Shown piece after piece: positions 35,136 to 44,031 of a DNA stretch of 64,000 nt. Where the stretch lies: assembly GCF_004349315.1 (NCBI RefSeq), contig NZ_SMLH01000001.1, positions 248,001 through 312,000 of the forward strand. The letters run 5' to 3'. The first letter of the stretch is position 1; each line of letters starts with the position of its first letter. A model generated the notes under the pieces. That model made no database searches. It was given only the letters and a program-made list of their open reading frames with translations, and was not told the origin of the DNA. The DNA is from Flavobacterium ranwuense. Its GTDB lineage: Bacteria; Bacteroidota; Bacteroidia; Flavobacteriales; Flavobacteriaceae. The translations under genes and the position numbers were made by a program.

Positions 35136-35621
35136 TTACTGAACAAGAGAACTAACTACAGGAACCTTATAAAAAACTCCGTGTTGAAAATTCACAACAG
35201 GACTGGCTAACGAGTTTGTATTTGTATTTTTTGCATTAAATTTAAACGTGCCTGTGACGGTATTATTAACAGCATCATAATCCGTTATCTCAATTTGCCC
35301 CTCTCCTATCCCAAAACCTGTAGAAAAAGTAACCAAACCATTCGTAACATCAGTAATCGTATAAGTCGCTTTTTTGGTCTCGCTGGTTCCTAAAAAATAA
35401 GTTTGAGCCGTAGTAGAAGTGGTTTTTAAGGATAAAGTTTCATTTGCTGTAAAGGATTCTATAAGCAAAGATCCATCACCAGCTAATGTTGCTTTAGATT
35501 GCACCCCTCTCCAAAACACGTTATCCTTCATCCCTTGCAGCGAAGGATTATTAAAACTAATATCTTCTTCACAAGACATTAAAGAGAAAAGCACGACAAT
35601 AAACAAAAAATATGTTTTCAT
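35136..35621 (-). CDS. DUF6252-like lipoprotein
   Basis: A 161-residue lipoprotein when started at the ATG at 35621 (MKTYFLFIVVLFSLMSCEED, lipobox LMSC). A longer in-frame start adds 21 residues that spoil the signal and is rejected. The mature part is beta-rich, repeating T/S-rich strands (FTANETLSLKTTSTTAQTYF, TGTFKFNAKN) as in the DUF6252 group of Bacteroidota surface lipoproteins. Function unknown. It stands alone between the RRM gene and the rpsP operon. Confidence 0.75.
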   Translation of the reverse strand: MKTYFLFIVVLFSLMSCEEDISFNNPSLQGMKDNVFWRGVQSKATLAGDGSLLIESFTANETLSLKTTSTTAQTYFLGTSETKKATYTITDVTNGLVTFSTGFGIGEGQIEITDYDAVNNTVTGTFKFNAKNTNTNSLASPVVNFQHGVFYKVPVVSSLVQ

Positions 35622-35764
35622 AAAATGCAACTTTTGAACAAACAAAAATAAGTTATTAAAGCTTAAAAACAGAACTTCCCTCAAAAAATATGCGCCAAAA
35701 TCATTCCTAACACATTACCAATCATTAAAATACTATTCGAATTAGTATTTATCGAGAAAAAATG

Positions 35765-35772
35765 TATCTTTG
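35765..35772 (+). promoter_or_regulatory. Promoter -7 box TATCTTTG for rpsP-rimM
   Basis: A TAnnTTTG match about 50 bp before rpsP. Between it and the ATG a small hairpin GAGGT-CGAGT-ACCTC (35788-35802) would lie in the 5' leader and could take part in regulation of the ribosomal-protein operon. Confidence 0.5.
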
Positions 35773-35821
35773 CACCCTTAATTAATCGAGGTCGAGTACC
35801 TCAAAATTTAATCATAAGATT

Positions 35822-36382
35822 ATGTCAGTAAAAATTAGATTACAAAGACACGGTAAAAAACAAAAACCTTTTTACTGGGTTGTAGCTGCAGATGCACGCT
35901 CAAAAAGAGATGGTAAATACCTAGAAAAAATTGGTACTTACAATCCAAACACTAACCCAGCAACTATCGAATTAAACCTTGATAGCGCAGTAAAATGGTT
36001 ACACAATGGTGCTCAACCAACTGATACTGCAAAAGCAATTCTTTCTTACAAAGGTGCTTTATTGAAACATCACCTTGATGGTGGTATTCGTAAAGGAGCT
36101 TTAACTCAAGAACAAGCTGATGCAAAATTAGCTGCTTGGTTAGAAGCAAAATCTGGAAAAGTTGATGCTAAAAAAGAAGGTTTAACAAAAGCACAAGCTG
36201 ATGTTAAAGCTAAAGCTTTCAAAGCAGAACAAGATGTTAATGCTAAACGTTTAGCTGCAGCTGCTCAAGCAGAAGCTGACGCTATCGCTGCTGCAACTCC
36301 AGCTGTTGAAGAAGAAGTTGCTGAAGTTGAAGCTGAAGAAGCTCCTGCTGCAGAAGAAAATAACGAAACAACTGAAGCATAA
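35822..36382 (+). CDS. rpsP: 30S ribosomal protein S16 with acidic/alanine-rich tail
   Basis: A 186-residue protein. The S16 domain occupies the first ~85 residues (SVKIRLQRHGKKQKPFYWVV, RSKRDGKYLEKIGTYNP). The remaining ~100 residues are an Ala/Lys-rich then Glu/Ala-rich extension, ending AEEAPAAEENNETTEA. That is usual in Bacteroidota and absent from the 80-90 residue proteobacterial protein. S16 binds 16S rRNA in the 30S body. It is followed by rimM after 15 bp, an operon common to many bacteria. Confidence 0.97.
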   Translation: MSVKIRLQRHGKKQKPFYWVVAADARSKRDGKYLEKIGTYNPNTNPATIELNLDSAVKWLHNGAQPTDTAKAILSYKGALLKHHLDGGIRKGALTQEQADAKLAAWLEAKSGKVDAKKEGLTKAQADVKAKAFKAEQDVNAKRLAAAAQAEADAIAAATPAVEEEVAEVEAEEAPAAEENNETTEA

Positions 36383-36397
36383 TTTTAGAAGGCGAAG

Positions 36398-36922
36398 ATG
36401 CGTAAAGAAGATTGTTTCTACTTAGGTAAAATCGCTAAAAAATTTAGTTTCAAAGGGGAAGTTCTTGCCTATTTAGACACGGACGAACCTGAGTTATACG
36501 AAAACTTGGAATCAGTGTTTGTTGAATGCAACAAACACTTGGTTCCTTTTTTTATTGAAAATAGTTCGTTACACAAAAACGACTTTCTTAGAATTCGTTT
36601 TGAAGATATGAATACCGAAGAAGATGCCGATGCTGTTATTGGCAACGATCTATATCTTCCTTTAAATATGTTGCCAAAACTTACCGGCAACAAATTCTAC
36701 TTCCATGAAGTAATTGGTTTTGAAGTTGAAGACAAACGCCTTGGTGTTGTTGGAAAAATCCAATCCATAAATGACACTACTGCCCAACCTCTTTTTGAAG
36801 TTCTAAACGGCGATGTAGAAATTCTCATTCCCATGATTGACCATTTCCTTGTAAAAATTGACAGGGAAAACAAAAAAGTTATCATGGATTTACCAGAAGG
36901 ACTTATTGAAATGTACCTTTAG
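36398..36922 (+). CDS. rimM: Ribosome maturation factor RimM
   Basis: A 174-residue assembly factor that binds S19 and helps mature the 30S head. The N-terminal barrel starts YLGKIAKKFSFKGEVLAYLD, and the C-terminal PRC-barrel contains LFEVLNGDVEILIPMIDHFL and DLPEGLIEMYL. Length is standard. It is 15 bp downstream of rpsP and thus cotranscribed. trmD, often next in other bacteria, is not here. Confidence 0.95.
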   Translation: MRKEDCFYLGKIAKKFSFKGEVLAYLDTDEPELYENLESVFVECNKHLVPFFIENSSLHKNDFLRIRFEDMNTEEDADAVIGNDLYLPLNMLPKLTGNKFYFHEVIGFEVEDKRLGVVGKIQSINDTTAQPLFEVLNGDVEILIPMIDHFLVKIDRENKKVIMDLPEGLIEMYL

Positions 36923-37073
36923 AAAAGTTTAATCGGTTATTTGCTTATTCGGTTAATCGATAAAATCAAAGACTTCATTAGACTTTACTATTTATTGAAA
37001 TCCAATAAATCCGCATTTACAAAAAAGCCTAAATCAAAAATCGTTAATCTACAATCTGAAATCAAATTTCTCC

Positions 37074-37781
37074 ATGTTTAGTTTCAAACAATTTTCAATA
37101 GAACAAGATCGTTGTGCCATGAAAATTGGAACCGACGGTGTTTTACTTGGCGCTTGGGCACCAATTGAAAACAATCCCTTTAGCATTTTAGATATTGGCA
37201 CCGGAACAGGTGTAATCGCTTTAATGCTTGCGCAAAGAAGCAACGCGGAACAAATTGACGCTTTGGAAATCGACGAAGAAGCGTACGAACAATCCGTAGA
37301 TAATTTTGAGAACTCCCCTTGGAGTGATCGCCTATTCTGTTTTCATGCTGGTTTGGATGAATTTGTAGAAGAACCAGAAGACGAATACGATTTAATTGTT
37401 TCCAATCCTCCATTCTATACTGACGATTATAAATCTGAAAACGAACAACGGGATTTGGCGCGTTTTGCCGATGCGATGCCTTTTGAAGATTTGATCGAAG
37501 CCGCTGCTTTGTTACTTTCTGAAAACGGGATTTTATCTGTTATAATTCCTTTTAAAGAAGAAGAAATCTTTTTGGCTCTAGCCAAGGAATACGAATTACA
37601 TCCTTTAAAAATTACTCGCGTAAAAGGGACTCCAACTACCGAGATCAAACGCAGTTTATTAGCTTTTACCCGAAATGAAAACGCTATCATTACTCTTGAT
37701 GAATTAATTATCGAAACTTCGAGACATCAATATACACCCGAATATATCGAATTGACAAAAGATTTTTATTTGAAGATGTAA
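37074..37781 (+). CDS. trmN6: tRNA1(Val) (adenine37-N6)-methyltransferase
   Basis: A 235-residue SAM-dependent methyltransferase of the YfiC/TrmN6 family. It starts FKQFSIEQDRCAMKIGTDGV, has the SAM-binding LDIGTGTGVIAL (39-50) and the amino-methyltransferase motif NPPF (111-114) that positions the adenine N6. The start at 37074 is the only ATG before the conserved block. A repeat with AATCGTTAATC phrases occupies 37031-37066 just upstream. Standard length; probably its own unit. Confidence 0.92.
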   Translation: MFSFKQFSIEQDRCAMKIGTDGVLLGAWAPIENNPFSILDIGTGTGVIALMLAQRSNAEQIDALEIDEEAYEQSVDNFENSPWSDRLFCFHAGLDEFVEEPEDEYDLIVSNPPFYTDDYKSENEQRDLARFADAMPFEDLIEAAALLLSENGILSVIIPFKEEEIFLALAKEYELHPLKITRVKGTPTTEIKRSLLAFTRNENAIITLDELIIETSRHQYTPEYIELTKDFYLKM

Positions 37782-37987
37782 TTCAGTACTTTATCCACAT
37801 CCATCGACTTCTTCTTTTAAAATAAATTTCAAACGGCAATTAGCGATTTTATTGTAAATTAGTAGGCAATGTTTTTTTCATTAAAATCATACTTTGAAAA
37901 ATACCATATTTGATTACAAAATTCGTTATTTTCAATGAAAATAAAAAAATATAACATTTGTTAGTGCTTTTGTTATATTTCTTTATG

Positions 37988-37995
37988 TAAATTTG
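37988..37995 (+). promoter_or_regulatory. Promoter -7 box TAAATTTG for the acyl-CoA dehydrogenase gene
   Basis: A TAnnTTTG match 24 bp before the ATG at 38019. TTTTG tracts lie upstream, but not at the standard spacing. Confidence 0.5.
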
Positions 37996-38018
37996 TCACA
38001 TATAAAAATTACCAAACC

Positions 38019-39197
38019 ATGAAACCAGACTTATTTCAAGCTCCAGATTACTATAACTTAGACGATTTACTAACCGATGAACACAAATTAGTGCGTGATT
38101 CTGCTCGTGCATGGGTAAAACGCGAAGTATCTCCTATCATAGAAGAATATGCTCAAAAAGCGGAATTTCCAAAACAAATCATAAAAGGTTTAGGTGAAAT
38201 TGGTGGTTTTGGTCCTTATATTCCCGAAGAATATGGCGGTGCAGGTTTAGATCAGATATCCTATGGATTAATCATGCAAGAAATTGAGCGTGGAGATTCT
38301 GGCGTTCGTTCTACCTCATCTGTACAATCTTCTTTGGTAATGTATCCAATTTGGAAATATGGAAATGAAGAGCAACGCGTAAAATACTTACCAAAGTTAG
38401 CAACAGGCGAATTTATGGGATGCTTTGGATTGACGGAACCAAACTATGGTTCAGATCCAGGAAGCATGATTACCAACTTTAAAGATATGGGAGACCATTA
38501 TTTATTGAATGGTGCCAAAATGTGGATTTCGAATGCACCGTTTGCAGATATTGCTATTGTTTGGGCAAAAAATGAAGAAGGAAGAATTCACGGTTTAATC
38601 GTAGAGCGCGGAATGGAAGGTTTTTCTACTCCGGAAACGCACAACAAATGGTCGCTTCGTGCATCATCAACTGGCGAATTAATTTTTGACAATGTAAAAG
38701 TACCAAAAGAAAACTTATTGCCAAATAAATCTGGACTAGGAGCGCCTCTTGGTTGTCTTGATTCAGCACGTTACGGAATTGCCTGGGGTGCTATTGGCGC
38801 TGCCATGGACTGTTATGATACTGCTTTACGTTACGCCAAAGAAAGAATCCAGTTTGACAAACCTATTGCAGGAACTCAATTGCAACAAAAGAAATTGGCC
38901 GAAATGATTACTGAAATCACCAAAGCACAATTATTGACTTGGAGATTAGGCGTTTTGCGAAATGAAGGTAAAGCAACAACTGCTCAAATCTCAATGGCTA
39001 AAAGAAACAATGTAGATATGGCAATCCATATTGCTCGTGAAGCCAGACAAATGCTAGGCGGAATGGGAATTACCGGAGAATATTCTATCATGCGCCACAT
39101 GATGAATCTTGAATCTGTAATTACTTATGAAGGAACTCACGACATTCACTTATTGATTACCGGAATGGATATTACTGGAATTCCAGCTTTTAAATAA
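38019..39197 (+). CDS. Acyl-CoA dehydrogenase, glutaryl-CoA dehydrogenase type
   Basis: A 392-residue FAD flavoenzyme. CFGLTEPNYGSDPGSM and YLLNGAKMWISNAPFADIAI are FAD/substrate blocks, and the catalytic base is E371 in ITYEGTHDIH. Overall wording (WVKREVSPIIEEYAQKAEFP, GVRSTSSVQSSLVMYPI) fits the glutaryl-CoA dehydrogenase branch used in lysine/tryptophan breakdown more than medium-chain enzymes. Substrate assignment is by memory of the branch. A strong hairpin terminator follows, so it is monocistronic. Confidence 0.93.
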   Translation: MKPDLFQAPDYYNLDDLLTDEHKLVRDSARAWVKREVSPIIEEYAQKAEFPKQIIKGLGEIGGFGPYIPEEYGGAGLDQISYGLIMQEIERGDSGVRSTSSVQSSLVMYPIWKYGNEEQRVKYLPKLATGEFMGCFGLTEPNYGSDPGSMITNFKDMGDHYLLNGAKMWISNAPFADIAIVWAKNEEGRIHGLIVERGMEGFSTPETHNKWSLRASSTGELIFDNVKVPKENLLPNKSGLGAPLGCLDSARYGIAWGAIGAAMDCYDTALRYAKERIQFDKPIAGTQLQQKKLAEMITEITKAQLLTWRLGVLRNEGKATTAQISMAKRNNVDMAIHIAREARQMLGGMGITGEYSIMRHMMNLESVITYEGTHDIHLLITGMDITGIPAFK

Positions 39198-39234
39198 CCA
39201 TCAACGACTATTAAAGTATTTATAAAATTGATTG

Positions 39235-39266
39235 AAAAAGCTTCTTGGAAACGAGAAGCTTTTTTA
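39235..39266 (+). terminator. Terminator after the acyl-CoA dehydrogenase gene
   Basis: AAAAAGCTTCT pairs with AGAAGCTTTTT around TGGAAACG, then TTT. It lies within the only longer frame of the next gene and therefore argues for that gene starting at 39289. Confidence 0.85.
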
Positions 39267-39288
39267 TATTTACATAAAAATACCACTT

Positions 39289-40071
39289 ATGAATATTGAA
39301 ACAATCAACAATAGCATTCAACCCCAAAAAGAGCTATTGTTACAACATTCTTTATATAAAAAAGTAAAAACCATTGAGGATTTACAGTGCTTTCTTGAAA
39401 ATCACGTGTATGCAGTTTGGGATTTTATGTCTTTATTAAAAGCATTACAATCTAAATTAACCTGCACAACAACTCCTTGGTTTGCAACAGAAAATCCTGA
39501 AACCAGGTATTTGATAAACGAAATAGTCCTTGCAGAAGAATCCGATTTGACTATTGATGGCCGTCGCCAAAGTCATTATGAAATGTATATTGAAGCGATG
39601 GAGGCTTGCAGCGCAAATACTGCTGGTATAAAACAATTTCTAGCAGAAGTAGATTCACTTAAAAACATATTTGTTGCTATAAAAAAAAGCAATTTACACC
39701 CAAATATCAAAGCTTTCTTAGACTTTACTTTCAGAGTTATTGACGAAGGAAAATCGCATGAAATTGCAGCTGCATTCACTTTTGGAAGAGAAGATCTGAT
39801 TCCAGGCATGTTTACCGCTATTTTGAAAAATTTTCAAGAAAACTTCCCCAAAACTGATTTGAGTAAACTCATTTATTATTTCGAAAGACATATCGAATTG
39901 GATGCTGATGACCATGGCCCAATGGCAATGAAAATGATAACGGAACTTTGTGGGACTGATGCTCAAAAATGGTCTGATGTCGAAGAAATTTCGAAGTTGG
40001 CTTTAGAAAAACGTATCGGGCTTTGGGATGCCATCGAAGAAACGCTTATGATGAATGTGGAATTAGCCTAA
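39289..40071 (+). CDS. DUF3050 family protein (heme-oxygenase-like fold)
   Basis: A 261-residue cytoplasmic protein. ENHVYAVWDFMSLLKALQ, TPWFATENPETRYLINEIVL and IDGRRQSHYEMYIEAM followed by a helical C-terminus with YYFERHIELDADDHGPMAM are the DUF3050 signature. The conserved His/Glu/Asp residues suggest a non-heme metal site in a heme-oxygenase-like helical fold. Relatives appear as stand-alone genes or in biosynthetic loci. The reaction is not known. The ATG at 39289 is chosen because the upstream TTG-started extension runs through a terminator hairpin. Confidence 0.88.
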   Translation: MNIETINNSIQPQKELLLQHSLYKKVKTIEDLQCFLENHVYAVWDFMSLLKALQSKLTCTTTPWFATENPETRYLINEIVLAEESDLTIDGRRQSHYEMYIEAMEACSANTAGIKQFLAEVDSLKNIFVAIKKSNLHPNIKAFLDFTFRVIDEGKSHEIAAAFTFGREDLIPGMFTAILKNFQENFPKTDLSKLIYYFERHIELDADDHGPMAMKMITELCGTDAQKWSDVEEISKLALEKRIGLWDAIEETLMMNVELA

Positions 40072-40135
40072 AACCAATTCACCCAAAAAAACGTAACTGT
40101 TATTTAGAAATGAGTTTTATCTAATTTCAAAAATA

Positions 40136-40879
40136 ATGAAAAAACAATTCCAAATAACAGTTGCGTTTTTCTTATTCCTTTTTAGTTCAAGTTGCAGTAC
40201 TGATAATCCAGCAACTAAAACTACTCCTATACCAGTAATTACAAAACCTATTCCGCAAACACAAAACCAATCCTACAGCTATTTGGCAATTGGAGACAGT
40301 TACACAATCGGTCAGAGCGTTTGTGAAACCTGTAGATTTCCTGAACAATTAAAAAAAATCCTAGGAAATTTAAATCCAACCAACACCTATTCTTTGAAAA
40401 TTATTGCACAGACGGGCTGGACCACCACCAACTTAATATCGGCAATAAACACCCAGAATCCAACTTCAAACTATGATTTAGTTACGCTATTAATAGGGGT
40501 AAACAATCAATATCAAAACAGACCTATTTCATTATACGAAAAAGAATTTCCTGAATTAATAAATAAAGCTATTGCTCTTGCAAAGGGAGATAAGACCAAT
40601 GTAATTGTGGTTTCTATTCCGGATTATGCCTATACTCCTTTTGGTCAGAGATCAGGAATCCAATCAACGATTTCAATGGAAATTGACAATTATAATGCTT
40701 TTGCAAAAAAATATTGCACAGACAACACAATTGAGTTTGTAAACATTACGGATATCACCAGACAAGGTTTGACAAATACTGATCTTGTTGCGCAAGATGG
40801 ATTACATCCATCAGAATTAGCGCATTCCTTATTTGTAGAACGGATTTTGCCAAAAGCTGCAACAGCTATACAAAATTAA
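40136..40879 (+). CDS. SGNH/GDSL-type lipoprotein hydrolase
   Basis: A 247-residue lipoprotein (MKKQFQITVAFFLFLFSSSC, Cys at the lipobox) with the SGNH hydrolase blocks: block I YLAIGDSYTIGQS with the nucleophile Ser, Gly in QTGWTT, block III LLIGVNNQYQNR with the Asn, and block V DGLHPSELAH with the catalytic Asp/His. It probably acts as an esterase or acyl hydrolase on the cell surface or in the periplasm. Substrate not predictable. It is 64 bp after the DUF3050 gene on the same strand. Confidence 0.9.
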   Translation: MKKQFQITVAFFLFLFSSSCSTDNPATKTTPIPVITKPIPQTQNQSYSYLAIGDSYTIGQSVCETCRFPEQLKKILGNLNPTNTYSLKIIAQTGWTTTNLISAINTQNPTSNYDLVTLLIGVNNQYQNRPISLYEKEFPELINKAIALAKGDKTNVIVVSIPDYAYTPFGQRSGIQSTISMEIDNYNAFAKKYCTDNTIEFVNITDITRQGLTNTDLVAQDGLHPSELAHSLFVERILPKAATAIQN

Positions 40880-40960
40880 AAGACTCATTTGTAAAGAAGT
40901 GTCCTTATAAAACAGCTTTCGTAGCCGTTTTTATATATCTTTATTTTTTAAAATAAACAA

Positions 40961-41857
40961 ATGTCTTCCCAAGAACGATTAACAAAGGCCTACAAAGAAG
41001 CCAAAAGAATTCCTTTTGATGACCAATCAAAATTTATTCTTTTTAGTGACTGCCACAGAAGCGACAATAGTTTTGCTGATGATTTTGCAAGCAATCGAAA
41101 CGTCTACTTTCATGCAATGACCCAATATTACAACGATGGTTTTACGTATTGTGAGTTGGGTGACGGGGATGAATTATGGGAGAATATTTTCTTTAAAACT
41201 ATTTTCGAAGCGCACAAAAACGTGTATCTTTTACTAAAGAAATTTCATGATTCCAATAGATACCATAAAATTTGGGGTAATCATGAAATGACTTTTCGAG
41301 ATAAAGATCATGTAGAAAAAACGCTTACGGCGTATACAAACACACAAAATGACAGAATTGAACCCTTGTTTACTGGTATAAAATGTCATGAAGCCATAGT
41401 TTTGGTTCATCAGGAAACGAAACAAGAACTGTTTTTAACCCACGGTCATCAAGCTGATTTCATGAATTATGTAGGCTGGAAAATCAACAGGTTCATGGTA
41501 CGTGTCTTATGGAAACCGTTACAAATTTGGGGAATATCTGATCCTACAAGTCCCGCCAAAAATTATCTGGAACGGATAAAAATAGAACTGCGCATAAAAA
41601 AATGGATTGAGAACAATAATCGCAAAATTACCATTGTGGGTCATACACATCGCCCTAGTTTTTCTTACCCAAATGAGAAATCAACACCTTATTTCAATGA
41701 TGGGAGCTGTGTACATCCAAGGAGCATCACAGGAATTGAAATTGTAAACGGAACCATTACATTGATAAAATGGTTTATTGACACCAAGGAGAATGGTATT
41801 CTTCAGGTTGTGAGAGAAGTACTCGAAGGCCCGACGAATCTAAAAGATTATAAATAA
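40961..41857 (+). CDS. Metallophosphoesterase
   Basis: A 298-residue calcineurin-like phosphoesterase. The dimetal ligands appear in order: FILFSDCHRSDN (DxH), LGDGDELWEN (GDxxD-type), WGNHEM (GNHE), LTHGHQADF and VGHTHRPSF (GHTH). The layout GDGDELWE and THGHQ is like UDP-diacylglucosamine-hydrolase-type enzymes, but the substrate is not clear. No signal peptide. A bidirectional terminator separates it from the convergent ferredoxin gene. Confidence 0.93.
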   Translation: MSSQERLTKAYKEAKRIPFDDQSKFILFSDCHRSDNSFADDFASNRNVYFHAMTQYYNDGFTYCELGDGDELWENIFFKTIFEAHKNVYLLLKKFHDSNRYHKIWGNHEMTFRDKDHVEKTLTAYTNTQNDRIEPLFTGIKCHEAIVLVHQETKQELFLTHGHQADFMNYVGWKINRFMVRVLWKPLQIWGISDPTSPAKNYLERIKIELRIKKWIENNNRKITIVGHTHRPSFSYPNEKSTPYFNDGSCVHPRSITGIEIVNGTITLIKWFIDTKENGILQVVREVLEGPTNLKDYK

Positions 41858-41889
41858 AAAAAAGCGTTTGCCGAGGCAAACGCTTTTTT
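41856..41889. terminator. Bidirectional terminator
   Basis: AAAAAAAGCGTTTGCC-GAG-GGCAAACGC-type stem (AAGCGTTTGCC with GGCAAACGCTT) flanked by A and T tracts, between two convergent genes. Confidence 0.9.
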
Positions 41890-41890
41890 A

Positions 41891-42208
41891 TTAATTTTCT
41901 GGAGCCAACTCCAGTTCTAATCCTTCGAGACTTTCAGTGATTGGGATTTGACAGCCCAAACGGCTGTTTGATTTTACGTAAAATGCTTCTGACAGCATCG
42001 CTTCTTCATCATCACCCATTTCCGGTAAAGGGACGTCATTAAGAACATAACATTGACAAGAAGCACACATGGCCATTCCGCCACAAGTTCCTTCTACAGG
42101 AAGTTCATAGGCTTTACATAATTCCATGATATTCATGGCCATATCTGTAGGAGCCTGTAATTCATGCACTACTCCTTCTCTATCTTTAATTTTTATTAAT
42201 ACATCCAT
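41891..42208 (-). CDS. 2Fe-2S ferredoxin
   Basis: A 105-residue electron carrier of the adrenodoxin/Isc-type fold. The cluster ligands are CGGMAMCASCQCYV plus a further Cys in SRLGCQIPIT. No signal peptide. It lies downstream of an NFU-type scaffold and an Mrp ATPase on the same strand, which suggests an Fe-S assembly or repair role for the group. The gap to the NFU gene contains a structured repeat. Confidence 0.92.
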   Translation of the reverse strand: MDVLIKIKDREGVVHELQAPTDMAMNIMELCKAYELPVEGTCGGMAMCASCQCYVLNDVPLPEMGDDEEAMLSEAFYVKSNSRLGCQIPITESLEGLELELAPEN

Positions 42209-42269
42209 TTTTTAAATTTGGAATTGGTTGGTTAATCAATTGTATACTTTTGGAATGCGGATTTTTTGT

Positions 42270-42382
42270 GCGTGAGGGAGATAGCAACCAGCTACCGAAG
42301 TAGCGCGGATAGCCCGACCATTTTGAGAAAAAAGGCAAATACTCGTTATCTAGAGTAGCCTTTTTTCTCAAAATGGGCACGC
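42270..42382. repeat. Branched structured repeat inside the Fe-S gene cluster
   Basis: An outer stem GCGTG (42270-42274) / CACGC (42378-42382) encloses a small hairpin GCTAC-CGAA-GTAGC (42291-42304) and a perfect 19-bp stem (42318-42336 with 42358-42376, CCATTTTGAGAAAAAAGGC and its complement). GGG/CCC can close the small arm. The phrase GCGGATAGCCCGACC recurs in flavobacterial intergenic DNA. Function unknown; the long stem could act as a terminator in either direction. Confidence 0.65.
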
Positions 42383-42391
42383 CCAAAGTAT

Positions 42392-42631
42392 TTATAGGAT
42401 ATTTACAACGGTCTCTATTTGGGGAGCAAATTTTTTAATGGTAGTTTCCACACCAGCTCTTAATGTCATTTGGTTTACACTACAACTGGTACAGGCTCCT
42501 TCGAGACGCACTTTTACGTGTTTGTCATCCTCGATGGAAATAAGGGTAATATCACCGCCATCAGAGTTCAAAAAAGGTCTGATTTCTTCGAGTGCTTTTT
42601 GAACTTCTATTGTTAATTCTTCTGTTGTCAT
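42392..42631 (-). CDS. NFU-domain Fe-S scaffold protein
   Basis: A 79-residue protein consisting of the NifU C-terminal domain alone: ALEEIRPFLNSDGGDITLIS and the cluster-binding CxxC in GACTSCSVNQMTLRAGVE. It carries Fe-S clusters to target proteins. It sits between an Mrp/NBP35-type ATPase upstream and a ferredoxin downstream on the same strand. Full-length NifU/IscU partners are not in the window. Confidence 0.94.
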   Translation of the reverse strand: MTTEELTIEVQKALEEIRPFLNSDGGDITLISIEDDKHVKVRLEGACTSCSVNQMTLRAGVETTIKKFAPQIETVVNIL

Positions 42632-42702
42632 TTTCTTTATTTAAAGATTGAAAGATTAGAAAATTGAAAGATTAAAAAATCATTTTCAAAAGATTCTAAT
42701 TT

Positions 42703-43830
42703 CTATTTTTTTACTGCTGAACAACCGGCCATAGTTGTAATTTTAACAGCCTCTGTAGCAGGTAAGCTTTCGTTTCTATTTACTACTTCCTGCACTACGT
42801 TTCTAGTGATTTCTTCGAAAACAGTTTCGATAACTGAACCGGTTTGCATTGCTGCCGGACGACCGTAATCCCCTGCTTCACGAATAGATTGTACGATTGG
42901 CACTTCGCCAAGGAATGGAACTTCTAAATCTTCAGCAAGATTTCTGGCTCCTTCTTTTCCAAAGATATAGTATTTATTTTCAGGTAATTCTTCCGGTGTA
43001 AAGTATGCCATGTTTTCAATAATTCCTAAAACAGGAACATTTATAGCTTCTGACATGAACATAGAAACTCCTTTTTTAGCATCGGCCAAAGCTACTGCTT
43101 GTGGAGTACTTACTATAACAACACCCGTAATTGGTAATGATTGTACGATAGAAAGGTGAATATCGCCTGTTCCTGGTGGCAAATCGACTAACATGAAATC
43201 CAATTCTCCCCAGTCAGCATCAAAAATCATTTGGTTCAACGCTTTAGAAGCCATTGGTCCTCTCCAGATTACCGCTTGACTTGGCGCCGTAAAAAAACCA
43301 ATCGAAAGAATTTTTACTTCGTAGCTTTCAACGGGTTTCATTTTTGATTTCCCATCGACTGTTACAGAAACTGGTTTTTCATTTTCTACGTCAAACATGA
43401 TGGGCATAGACGGTCCGTAGATATCGGCATCAAGAATTCCAACTGAAAAACCCATTTTAGCTAGTGATACCGCTAGATTTGCAGTCACAGTAGATTTCCC
43501 TACTCCTCCTTTTCCAGAGGCAACCCCTATAATATTTTTTATTCCCGGTATTGATTTCCCTTTGATTTCTGGTTTGTCCGGAACCTCAACTTTACTATTG
43601 ATTTTGATTTTTGCATCCGGAGATACTAATTCAAGAATTGTTTTTTTGATATCATCTTCTGCACGCTTTTTAATGTGCATCGCCGGTGTGTGCAATACTA
43701 AATCTACCACAACCTCATCGCCAAAAGTAATTACGTTTGCTATTGCGCCACTTTCAACCATATTTTTTCCTTCTCCAGCTATAGTAATCGTTTCTAAAGC
43801 TTTAAGAATGTCTTTTCTATCTAATTTCAT
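42703..43830 (-). CDS. apbC: Mrp/NBP35-type Fe-S carrier ATPase
   Basis: A 375-residue P-loop ATPase that delivers Fe-S clusters. It contains an N-terminal MIP18-like domain (about 1-90), the deviant Walker A IIGVASGKGGVGKSTVTANL, DADIYGPSMPIMF, LDFMLVDLPPGTGDIHL and a C-terminal tail. The ATG at 43830 (MKLDRKDILKALETI) begins the domain. The in-frame ATG at 43857 adds nine unconserved residues. The usual CxxC for clusters is not obvious; one Cys remains near the end (MAGCSAV). First gene of the mrp-nfu-ferredoxin series. Confidence 0.92.
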   Translation of the reverse strand: MKLDRKDILKALETITIAGEGKNMVESGAIANVITFGDEVVVDLVLHTPAMHIKKRAEDDIKKTILELVSPDAKIKINSKVEVPDKPEIKGKSIPGIKNIIGVASGKGGVGKSTVTANLAVSLAKMGFSVGILDADIYGPSMPIMFDVENEKPVSVTVDGKSKMKPVESYEVKILSIGFFTAPSQAVIWRGPMASKALNQMIFDADWGELDFMLVDLPPGTGDIHLSIVQSLPITGVVIVSTPQAVALADAKKGVSMFMSEAINVPVLGIIENMAYFTPEELPENKYYIFGKEGARNLAEDLEVPFLGEVPIVQSIREAGDYGRPAAMQTGSVIETVFEEITRNVVQEVVNRNESLPATEAVKITTMAGCSAVKK

Positions 43831-44031
43831 TTTTAGTTTACTGTTTTCTATTGGCATTTCAGCGCCAGAATATTATCTTTATTTAAACTGATTTCAGATT
43901 ACAAAGATAGCAGATTAAGTTCTTATTATAAAGGATTTGTATTGCATTTATTGATGCAGGAATTGAGGGTGATTATTAGAGAAAATATCGCTTTTTGATG
44001 GCCAAAAACCAATGTGTTGCACTTTTATTGA

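Noticed and set aside
39232..39288. TTG-started extension of the DUF3050 gene
   Set aside because: It runs through a strong terminator hairpin at 39235-39266.
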